Shown: positions 38,463-48,619 of the stretch, one piece after another
Layout of the letters: each line of letters starts with the position of its first letter
Position numbering within the stretch: position 1 is the stretch's first letter
NCBI GenBank assembly: GCA_029582265.1
Contig: CM055816.1
Coordinates: 95,382,809 to 95,446,808, forward strand
Origin: Zoroaster sp. YZ-2022
Lineage: Eukaryota; Echinodermata; Asteroidea; Forcipulatida; Zoroasteridae
Reading direction: 5' to 3'
Length of the DNA stretch: 64,000 nt
Notes under the pieces: generated by a model
What the model was told of the DNA's origin: nothing
Seen by the model: the letters and a program-made list of their open reading frames with translations, nothing else
Databases searched by the model: none
Position numbers and translations under genes: made by a program

Positions 38463-39981
38463 TACTCAAACGCAAAAGAAACTTACCACTTGTTTAAGAA
38501 ATGTAATAAAATTGTAACAGTTCAAAATAAAAACAAACCAACAATTTTAATTGAAATTTGGCATTTATTGATGACATGTCAAGTTTTGACCACGATAAAC
38601 CATCTCATCAGTACATAACAGCAGAGGGTGAAAAACAGTCCCTTTCAATAGGCAGTGTAAGCCACCATTGTTTTGGACTGAGCGGGCGCCGTCGGCGCAT
38701 ACTGCTACTACCAGTCTTTTGGATGGATGCAAGTAAAGATTCTGTCCCTCAGTCCTCAATGTCTCAAACAGTTCTGCCCGTGTCCTGGTCCTGCCAACTA
38801 CGCTGTCTCCCAAGCTCATCCCACAGGTGCTCTATGGGATTCAGGTCAGGGGAGGCGCAGGCCACTGCGTGGTGTTGATGTTCTCGCGCTTGGAGAAATG
38901 CAGTGGTAAAGGCAACGAGCAGCATGGGGACGAGCTGTTGTCATGCCGAAAGGTTCTCAGTTCTGGGTGGTCTCAGCGGGTATGGCGGCAGAGGTCGCAG
39001 GATGTTATCCACATACCGCTGGGCGTTAAAGATTCCATCCACAACCACCAGTGGCGTCCTGTACGGCCCGGATGATGGCGGCTCACACCATCACTCCCCC
39101 GGCTGGCCCACCTGTTGGCTTCTGACGCACGCAACAATCGGCATATCGCTCGCCAGTTCTTCCTCCAGACACGCTCACGCCCATCAGGACTGTCCACACA
39201 GGAGACCCAGACTCATCGCTGAAAGCGATCTCGTTCCACTCAAAAGAAGAAAGGTCCACCGCTGATGGCTGGCACCATTATCTCTGCCGGTTGCGGCGAT
39301 GGCAGCGTACGTCCATCACCGAGGCTTCTGTAGCGGTCTTCGCAGTCAGACCACCAAGTCACGCACGGTCGTCTTCGTGCGGTATTGAAATCCGTGGGTT
39401 TGCACGCCCCGGGTTTCTGCCACCAGTGCGGGATGCTGGACGGGAATCGATCCCGCAGGTGACTTAGGACCATCTGCCTGGTTCCTGCCTTGCAGTGGTG
39501 AACCCCTTGGCCTCCTGATCGAGGTCTGTCATCTGCAGAGGTTGTGGAGGGTGTCTCTCTCACCAGGGGCCACATCGTCTGGTGTGAACAGCCAGCGCGA
39601 CGTGCCACCTCACGGTAGCTCAGTCCGCCTGGCAGCATGCCCAGGCACGCTGCCGTTGATCACTTGATGACAATCGTGGCATGTTCATGAATGCCCATTT
39701 TGCACCGGCCTTTTAAAGCCAATATTAAGACATCAAGTGCAGCTCATTAAAATCATCCCATACCCAGCTCACAATCACTGATAGTCAAAACAGCATGTTT
39801 AATGCAGCGTGTGCGCCAGAAAGTGACCATTGAAGGTTCAGAAGGCGGACCATGCGTGACCGTTTTTTGTCTGGACGGTGAGGACACTATTGTCACAAAT
39901 AAGTTCACATTTACACACGCACGCAGTGTTATTGTTGATATTTAAGAGGTTTAAAAAGGTGGTAAAGCAAGCGTTTCAGCA
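38463..39981 (-). mobile_element. Tc1/mariner-like transposon inserted in repeat copy 1
   Basis: The ends TACTCAAACGC (left) and GCGTTTCAGCA (right) are imperfect inverted repeats, continuing into AACTTACCACTTGTTTAA on the left and its counterpart TTTAAAAAGGTGGTAAAGC on the right. TA at 38461-38462 and 39982-39983 is the target duplication. Copies 2 and 3 of the surrounding repeat lack this 1.5-kb segment at the same place, giving an empty site. The element encodes a minus-strand Tc1-type transposase. Confidence 0.85.
38640..39700 (-). pseudogene. Tc1-type DDE transposase, frameshifted
   Basis: Read on the minus strand: an N-terminal helix-turn-helix LSYREVARRAGCSHQTM (near 39620-39570) followed by DRPRSG, the usual hinge in this family; LRDRF; NEIAFSDES (39236-39203), whose Asp fits a catalytic Asp; GVMVW-like text; and SPDLNPIEHLWDELG (38853-38809), which holds the final Glu of a DD34E-type site. 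The motif order matches Tc1 transposases, which bind the terminal repeats and insert at TA. The frame changes several times between these motifs, so the gene is inactive as written. The total length of about 1 kb fits the usual ~340 residues. Confidence 0.85.
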
Positions 39982-40866
39982 TATATTGTTAATCTTATTT
40001 CTATTTTTTATTTACCGCAAAACCACTCAGGTAATGCGCTTCCCTCCAATCACCACTAATGGTAAGCGAGGATCGTTCATCAATGATCGAGGCAAGAAGC
40101 CAAAGATGGCATCACCTCAGACCGCTTCGCGCTCAGAGGGTTACTGCAACTCGTCATCGTGGTTTGCGAACACCGTTCGCGTGTGTTTGCGATGCGCGAA
40201 AGTGATACCTGACTATAGAGAAATCCCCGTTACTGAAATATGATCTTACGCGATGTTCAGATACCATACCACTCCGATCAACAACTACGCTGTGATCAGG
40301 TGATCTTCAATTATTAATGAATGAAACTGAATAGTTAGAGGGTTAAAAATGCGTCGTATCTTTCCATACGGATACGTTATTAGGAACAATTCGCAAATGC
40401 ATGAGTTAGAACTTTTTTTTCCACGCTTTTTCCACGAGATTTTTTATGGTTTGACAAAATTAAGTTTTCACTGCAAGCGGCTTTTACCGTAACGGCTGCG
40501 GGACGTATTTGGGGTCAAAGGGTGAGAAACACGGAAACCCACATTCTGGGAATGATTATGGGTACCTGGGGATTCACACACACAACACGCCCCTGCGAAG
40601 GCTTTCCGATTGATTGTTTATATTCCTCGTATTATGACGATCGATGAATGGCCTTTTGTCCAATTATAAGCAAAGAAGAAAAAACACACGGTTATTTGTG
40701 AGCTTAATCGGCATGTGCGCAGTTTAATGCAACAAACTAATTAGATTTTTAATTTTCCCCTCCAATCCACTCCGTGCACGGATATCGTAGACCTCGAGCT
40801 CCTCGAAAATTCACCGTCTCGAAAGTCTTGGGCACTTAACAATTAGCTAGTTTATGTACCAACCCC

Positions 40867-42656
40867 CACTGTAAAACACTCTACTTCACGTGCCAAACTC
40901 ACTGGTAACTAGTTACGCTGAACTGGACGGTCAATATTCGTGCATCGCCAACAGTATATAAATGCGCCTACAGCATTAACATTTCCTGCTTGCAGTAAAA
41001 GCACGCCCTCGCACATATTGCATGGGGAAGATTGGATGGAGAACTAGCGTTCATGTATATGTTAAAGGTCTTATACAGAGCACCAGTATGCAGTAATCCT
41101 GGGAGTTCGCAGGTTCGAGTCCCGGCTTTAGTAAATTTGTCCCCGTTCACTCCAAAATAGAAATTTGAAATGTATATGCGTTCTGTATGCTTTGGGTGAA
41201 CCACACCAATAAGCTGTGCACCGTTAACACATGGACAGGCTGATTTCAGTGGCACACGGTTTACACATGATGAGCACATCAGGAAAATGTATATTTCTGC
41301 GAGAGTTTAGGTTTAATATGTCAAAAGGAAACTAATCAACATACGTTTTATGAAAGTCTAAACTGTAGGGTTTAAATGTAACTTTCTCTGAACCCCTTTA
41401 ATTCAGAAAAAAACTTTAGTCCGGAGTTCACCGGAGAGAAAACAAGCAACCATATTACTTTTAAAATCACCTTCATTATGTCGTCCCTGTATCTTCACCC
41501 CTGAGTCGGCGCTTGGTCGTCCAATTATTGGTAATAAATTGTATAACACACACCTCTGATATTCAGAACAATTTTGCCTTGTATTTGTGCGGCACTTGGA
41601 TTGCAGCTATTTTATCGTCTGTTTTCCTCTGTCATCATCTATTTGTGTACATTGTAGAAATGAAAGTAAAAAATTTTCCCCCATAAAGAAGTGTAATAAT
41701 ACACAAATGAAACCCTAAAGAGGAAGAACCTCCTGAATTACTTAAGAAGATCATATATATTTGTTAATCTTCTTTCTATTTTTTATTTAATTACAAACCA
41801 CTCAGAATGCCTTCTCCTCCTCCAACTACCACTAATGGGAAGGAGGAACGTTTCATCACGAGTCCAGGCAAAGGCTTCAAGATTGCATCACCTTTTTTCC
41901 CGCTTCGCGCGCTCAGCAGGGGCACTGCAACTCATCATCGTGGTTTGCGTGAACACCGTTCAAGTGTGCATTTGCGAAAAGGAGATACACATACTAGTAG
42001 AAATGATCCCAAAGTATGATCTTAATGAAATGATAAAATTCAGATACATACCATACCATCTGATCAACAACCACTACGCTGTGATCATCGTGTTCTTTAA
42101 TTGTTAATACAAATGAAACTGAATCTCGAATATTTAGAGGGTTAAAATGTGTCATCTTTCCATTACGGATGACGTTATTAGGAAGTGTTTCTAACATAAT
42201 GTTAAAGCTTTTTTTTCCACGAGATTTTTTTGTTGGTTTTCTTGACGAGTAGTATTTGTTAAAGCGTTATTTGTACCGTAACGGTGTGCGGGACGTATTT
42301 GGGGTCAAAGGTGAAACACGGAACCCACATTCTGGAACGACGAATTGTACATGGGACGTTCTTTCAATCATACAACATAACTCGCCCTGCTGCAGAAAGG
42401 TTTCCCGATTGATTGTTTATGCTTCTCGGTGACAAGACCATCGATGAGCGTACAATGCCCTTGTCCACCAAAGAAAAAAACACACATGGTTATTTGTATT
42501 TAATCGGCCTGTCGCAGTGGTATTAACGCAACAAGCTACCAGATTTTTTTTATTCCCACTCTCTCAATCCACTCCGTGCACGGATATCCGCAGACCTCAG
42601 CTCTCTCGAAACACCGTCTCCGGTCTTGGGCGACTTATAGTGTTTGTGTACCAAAC
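40867..42656. repeat. ~1.75-kb tandem repeat, copy 2 (uninterrupted)
   Basis: Intact reference copy of 1790 bp, directly abutting copies 1 and 3. It has neither the Tc1-like insertion (empty site near 41750) nor the 16.8-kb insertion (empty site near 41190, TTCTGTATGCTTTGGG). Differences from copies 1 and 3 are dominated by 1-4 base indels. Its tRNA-like segment at 41061-41132 keeps the B box GGTTCGAGTCC. Confidence 0.8.
41061..41132 (+). other. tRNA-like segment in repeat copy 2
   Basis: GGTTCGAGTCC B box preceded by GTTAAAGGTCTTATACAGAG and CACCAGTATGC. It corresponds to 37803-37873. It does not fold into a convincing full cloverleaf. Confidence 0.5.
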
Positions 42657-42844
42657 CACTGTAAAATAATTCACCTTCATGTGCCAAACTCCTGGTAACT
42701 ATTTCACACTTGAATCAGAGTCATCGTGCACGCTAACAGTATGCTACAAATGCCCTATAGCGACATATATCTACTTATGCAAAGCACAATCACTCAGACA
42801 TATTGTGCTCGAAGAGATTGGATGTGAAAGCTAGCTCAGTATAT

Positions 42845-42913
42845 GTTAAAGGGTCTTATACACAGAACACCAGTACGTATCAACCTGAGTTCATAGGTTT
42901 CGAGTCTACTTTA
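42845..42913 (+). other. tRNA-like segment in repeat copy 3
   Basis: Equivalent of the segments at 37803 and 41061 with a damaged B box (extra T) and extra bases in the upstream part. It lies 61 bp upstream of the left end of the 16.8-kb insertion. Confidence 0.45.
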
Positions 42914-43429
42914 GATAAATTTGTCTCTGTTGCACTCCAAAATAGAAATTGAAATGTACTAGCGTTCTGTATACACTCAAAAAAATGAAAATTGTGTTAA
43001 GTTAATGAGATACCCGAAATTTATAATTTAATCTTCACTTATTATGAGGTATTTTGCTGGTTGTTTACCTACAATTCGAAGTCAGAAACACTTAAAACCT
43101 TAAAAACTGCCGCTGTTTAAATGATATAAGTTATTTGAACTTACACAATTGGAGTAAAATCTACATGTATGATATTCAAGTACAACAACAATATGGTTGA
43201 ATTATTTTATTGTATTTACTTAAATACAAACCATTGTCACTGTTACTACAATATTCACAAGTGCAATAGCAACTTAAATCATGCTTAAATTATATAAGTA
43301 TTTAGGCACCCGATAATGCCAAGTCTTACGGAACACACAAACTGTGGTTACACCAAATCAACGAGGGTGGGTTAATTAAGTACATATAACAACAATTCTG
43401 GTGATTCTAATAAACTCACTTGAGTAAAA

Positions 43430-43462
43430 AAACAACAACAACAACAACAACAACAACAAACA
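43430..43462. repeat. (CAA)n microsatellite
   Basis: About ten CAA units in the left subterminal region of the 16.8-kb element. Confidence 0.9.
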
Positions 43463-43810
43463 AATAAAAATTGGAACTATATCATATAGATGCCTCAGTC
43501 TTATTGCAAATATATTGATTGATTATTAATATTGTACATGTTCCGTTAAGTTTAGACAGTAAACTATTCATTACTTTTTTCCAATCACAATGCATGTGGA
43601 ACATGAAGTTGCAGACACCTGACAATTTAAAAAAAAAAAAAGCCATTCTATTGCAGGCTGTAAATTTGAGTAAGAATTACCATTAACAAAGAGCCTGTTA
43701 AATGGGCTCTCACATCCGGTCCGCCGATGCATAAAGAAAAAGCGCAGATTGAAAAGATTAATATACAAAATAACTTACTCAAAAATAAGTGAACAATATA
43801 AAAAATTTTA

Positions 43811-44010
43811 CCCCAAGTTTAAAGAGGCCATTCAGCCATGAGAACATCAGTTTTCAAGCTATACACAGGCTGTTTCAGTGTTCTAGTTGTTTTAAAAACA
43901 CCATCATGCGGTCCCATGAGTGATTCATTGGAAACGGATTTGGAGTGCAGTTTAAGTTTAGGGCCAGGTGATCATGACCCCCGTTGTACCACTTTGACCC
44001 GATCAGGATA
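43811..44010. repeat. ~200-bp repeat, inverted partner of 54885-55100
   Basis: TTTAAAGAGGCCATTCAGCC and the following ATGAGAACATCAGTTTTCAAGCTAT reappear inverted at 55045-55095. CACCATCATGCGGTCC matches the 55000 region, and GAGTGCAGTTTAAGTTTAGG the 54960 region. It is either a dispersed repeat present twice in opposite orientation or remnants of nested insertions. Confidence 0.6.
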
Positions 44011-44635
44011 AAATAACATATTGCTTCAGACATCTACTATTTTAACGACGAGACAGTGCCTTTTAAACACGCGGACAATGTGTGGTGCACGTGCGCGCAG
44101 TGCGTAGAGTACATGTGTACGTATGTACACATGTACATTTATGCCCACATGCCTGCTTGCAGTTCGTTCGGTAGTACAGTACAGTACCGAAGAGTATGTA
44201 ACTAGTGGGTCGTCCCGCAGCGGCGGTTGTGGTGTCAAAGCAAGTTCCAGAGTTAAAGTAAAATTCCGAATAAATTAAGACCAGTCAGGTCCATGGAGGA
44301 GGACAGGGTACCTAGTTTTTTCTGCTCAACTCGGCAAGAGTTACTAAAAGACCGAACGCCGATAAAGGTGATCTGCTGCTGCTTTTCACGACTAAAGTTT
44401 TTACATTAACAAGAGGGCACAAACTTGTTATGACTATGTACATACATGGGTGAGAGATGCTAACTGTTAGATATGTCTTTGATTTCCCTTGTTTACAATT
44501 AAAAACATTGTAGAAAGTAACGTTACAATGTACATAATAAATTCTCGAAGATTTATAGTAAAATTCCCACTAATGTGTGTGTACTTTTACAAGCTATATA
44601 TATTTCTATCCTTAGTACCTTTTTAGTGAGAAGCT

Positions 44636-47600
44636 TTACTAGTGGGTTTGTGGCTTTCACGTCATTCAAGGAATTTAGTCAAATCAACAATACGCACAAA
44701 GTAAAATTTACTCATGTCTTATCCTAGCTAGTTTTACTAATTGGTTTGTGTTTCACACTTCAATAGATAGATTAGTCAAATCATATACCCAAAGTAAAAT
44801 TTTCTCATGTCTTATCCCAATAGCTAATTTTTACTAATTGGTTTGTGTTTCACACTTCAATAGATTTAGTCAAATCAACAATACCCAAAGTAAAAATTTA
44901 CTCATGTCTTTATCCCTAGTTAGTTGTGCTATTATACATTTCTGTTTCAGACTTCAATAAATTTGAATGGAAATCAACTCATACACCCAAGGTAACATTT
45001 ACTAATTTTTTATTCTAGATTAGTTTTACTAGTGGGTTTGTGTTTCACACTTCAATAAGTTTAGTCAAATCAACAATACCCAAAGTAAAATTTACTGCCA
45101 TGTGTTATCTAGCTAGTTTTACTACAATTGGTTTGTGTGTCACACTTCAATAGATTTTAGTCAAATCAACAATACCCAATTCAAAGTAAAATTTATAATA
45201 TGTCTGTCTCAACTCAGTTAAGGCTTACTAATTGGTTTGTGTTTCACACTTTTAATTAATTTAGTCAATTGTTACACCAAAGTAGAAATTTACTCACTGT
45301 CTTTATCCTGCGCTGGGTTTTTTTACTAATTGGTTTGTGTTTCACACTTCAATAGATTTCAGTCAAATAACAATACCCAAAGTAAAATTTACTCATTTAT
45401 CCCTAGTTAGTTGTTGCTAATACATTTTTGTTTTCAGACTTCAATAAATTTAGTCAAATCAACTCCTTCACCAAGGTAACATTTATAATTTTTTATTCCT
45501 CTAGTTAGTTTTACACTAGTGGGTTTTGTGTTTCACACTTCAATAGATTTAGAACAAATCAACAATACCCAAAAGTAAAATTACCATCATGTCTTATCTC
45601 AGCTAGTTTTACATTAATGGGTTTGTGTTTCACCTTGAATAGATTTAGTCAAATCAACAATACCCAAAGTAAATTTACTCATATCTTATCTCTAGTTAGT
45701 GTACTAATACATTTCTGTTTCAGACACAATAAAATTTGAGTCAAATCAACTCACACCCAAGGTAACATTGCTTAATTTTTTATTCTAGTTAGTTTTACTA
45801 GTGGGTTTGTGTTTCCACTTCAATAGATTTTTAGTCAAATCAACAATACCCAAAAAGCAAGAATTTACTCATGTCTTATCTCAGCTAGTTTTACTAATGG
45901 GTTTGTGTTTCACACGCAGAATAGACGGTTTATAGTCAAATCAACAATACCCAAAGTAAAATTTACATATCATGTCTTATCCCTGTTAGGTTGTGCAAAA
46001 TAATACATTTACTGTTTCAGACTTCAATAACAATTTAGTCATCAAATCAACTCATACCCAAGGTAACATTTTACAATTTTTTTATTCTAGTTAGTTTTAC
46101 TAGTGGGTTGTGTGTTTCACACTTCAATAGATTTAGTCAAATCAACTTCAATGCCCAAAGTAAAATTTACTCATGTTCTTATCTAGTTAGTTTTACTAAT
46201 TGGTTTTGTGTTTCACACTTCAATAGATTTAGATCAAAATCAACAATACCCAAAAGCAAATTTACTCATGTCTTATCTAGCTGAGTTTTACTAATGGGTT
46301 TGTAAGTTTCCACTTGAATAGATTTAGTCAAATCAACAATACCCAAAAGCAAAATTTACTCATGTCTTATCCTAGTTAGTTGTACTAATACATTTCTGTT
46401 TCAGACTTCCCAATAAATTTAGTCAAACTGTTCAACTCAAACCCAAGGTAACATTTACTAATTTTTTTTTTTATTCTTAGTTAGTTTTACTGAGTGGGGT
46501 TTTGTGTTTCACACTTCAATAGATTTAGTCAAATCAAGCAATACCCAAAGTAAAATTTACTCCATGTGTTATCCTAGCAGTTTTACTAATTGGTTTGTGT
46601 CACACTTCAACAGATTTAGTCAAATCAACAATACCCCAAGGTAACATTTACTCATGTCTTATCCTAGTTATTAGTTTACTAGTGGGTTTGTATGTTTCAC
46701 AATAATTTCCTTCAATAAATTTTTAGTCAAATCAACAATACCCAAGGTAAAATTAACTCATGTCTTATCCTAGTTAGTTTTTACTAGGGGTTGTGTTTCA
46801 CACTTCAGCAATTTAGATCAATCAACCCAATACCAAGGCACACATGTTACTCAGTTGTCTGTGTCCTATACAGGTTTTACTATGGGGTTTGTGTGTTCAC
46901 ACTCAATAGATTTAGTCAGAATGTCAACAATACCCAATGTAACATTTACTCATGTCTTATCTAGTTAGTTTTACTAGTGGGTCATTGTGTTTCACACTTC
47001 AATGATTTAGTCAAAATCAACAATACCTGGCATACATAAAAGACGTTACATCGCATGTCTTATCCTAGTTAGTTTTACTAGTGGGTTTGTGTTTCACACT
47101 TCACACAGATTTGAATAAACCAATCCCCAAAAGGTAGAAATTTACTCAAATGTCTTATCCTAGTTAGTTTTTACGAGTGGGTTTGTGTTTCCTGCTTCAA
47201 TAAATATTAGTCAATCATAATACCCAAGGCAAAATTTACTCATGTGTTATACTAATTAGTTTACAGTGGGGTTTTTGTTTAATTTCACACTTCAATAGAA
47301 TTTAGTCAAAATCAAGCAATACCCAAAGGGTAAACATTTACTCATGTAAGTTATCCTAGTTAGTTTTACTAATTGGGTTGTGTGTTTTACACTGATCAAT
47401 AGATTTAGTCAGATAAGCAACAATACCCAAGGTAACATTTACCATGTTCATGTCTATGTATCCTAGTTAGTTTACGAGTGGTGGTTTGTGTTTCACACTT
47501 CAACAGATTTGATGAATCAAGTCAATCAACACCAAGGGTAACATTTTACTCATGTCTTATCCTAGTTAGTTTTACTAATATTTCTGTTTCAGACTTCAAT

Positions 47601-48525
47601 AAATTTAGTCAAATCAACTCATACCCAAGGTAACATTTACTAATTTTTATTCTAGTTATTTTTACTAGTGGGTTTGTGTTTTCACTTCGTTTAGTCAAAT
47701 CAATAAAACCCAAAGTAAAATTTACTCATTTTTTATCCTAGCTATTTTTACTAACGTTAATGGTTTCACAGTTATTAGTCAAATCAAGTGATACTCAACT
47801 TTAAATTACATTGTTTACCCTTTCATATCCCATTTAGCTTACATCGTATTTCCCGTGGGTACTGCATCAGTTGTCCTGTCAACAATTAAATGACGGTGCT
47901 GAAGCATTAGAGTTTAATAGGTAAGCATCTGGGGTAAATTAAGACCAGTCATGTCCATGGACGAGAGGAATTACACTTTGTCTTAACATATTATTTTGTT
48001 TGCACTAAAAACATTTCCATCAAGTACATAATACAAACTTTATCAAACACTCTTGGTTTACAAACATTCATTTGGGGGGGTGTAGGGGGGGGGGTTAATT
48101 CAATCTCATACTTGAAGAAACTACTAATAATTCTATCTAGTTAGTTTTAATAATTTGGTTTGTGTTTCACACTTCAATGAATTTAGTCAAATCAACAAGA
48201 CCCAAAGTAAATTTACTCATGTCTTATCCTAGTTAGTTGTACTAATACATTTCTGTTTCGAACTTCAACAAATTTAGTCAAATCAACTCATACCCAAGGT
48301 AACTTATTCACTTTTTTTATCCTAGCTAGTTTTTACTAATGGGTTTGTGTTTCACACTTCAATAGATTTAGTCAAATCAACAATACCCAAAGTAAAATTT
48401 ACTCATGTCTTATCCCAGTTAGTTTTACCAATTGGTTTGTGTCACACTTCATTTAGTCAAATCAACCCCAAGTAAAAATTTTTCATGTCTTATCTAGTTA
48501 GTTTTACTGGTGGTTTGTGTTTGAG
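44636..48525. repeat. Minisatellite, ~94-bp unit, about 37 copies
   Basis: The unit is roughly TAGTCAAATCAACAATACCC, AAAGTAAAATTTACTCATGT, CTTATCCTAGTTAGTTTTAC, TAATTGGTTTGTGTTTCACA, CTTCAATAGATTT. A variant has TACTAATACATTTCTGTTTC and AACTCATACCCAAGGTAACA; variants recur with a higher-order pattern. The array is interrupted at about 47790-48130 by unrelated sequence carrying a copy of AATTAAGACCAGTC-TGTCCATGGA, also found at 44274 just upstream. It lies directly upstream of the transposase reading frame. Units differ heavily by small indels. Confidence 0.9.
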
Positions 48526-48619
48526 ACAATCCCAATTGTTAGGAAAACAAATTGTCATTTTTTAACAGATGGAATACACGTATGTGGTAATGTAAGTTAA
48601 TTTGCTTTTTTTCTAAAAG

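Larger units (their letters stand above)
37610..40866. repeat. ~1.75-kb tandem repeat, copy 1 (interrupted by Tc1-like element)
   Basis: It starts at CACTGTAAAATAATTGACTT and runs to the equivalent start of copy 2. Removing the 1521-bp Tc1-like insertion plus one TA leaves about 1.74 kb. Shared landmarks with copies 2 and 3 include a tRNA-like B-box segment, CACACGGTTTACATGATGAGC-like text, GTCCAATTATTGGTAATAAA, ACTACCACTAATGG, GTATTTGGGGTCAAAGG and CCACTCCGTGCACGGATATC. Short frames over the ACTACCACTAATGG block are not conserved in frame between copies, so I do not call a gene. Confidence 0.8.

Noticed and set aside
39878..40243. Protein gene shared by repeat copies (frames at 39878, 41807 and 60395)
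   Set aside because: The nucleotide repeat is conserved but the reading frame is not; indels shift it differently in each copy.
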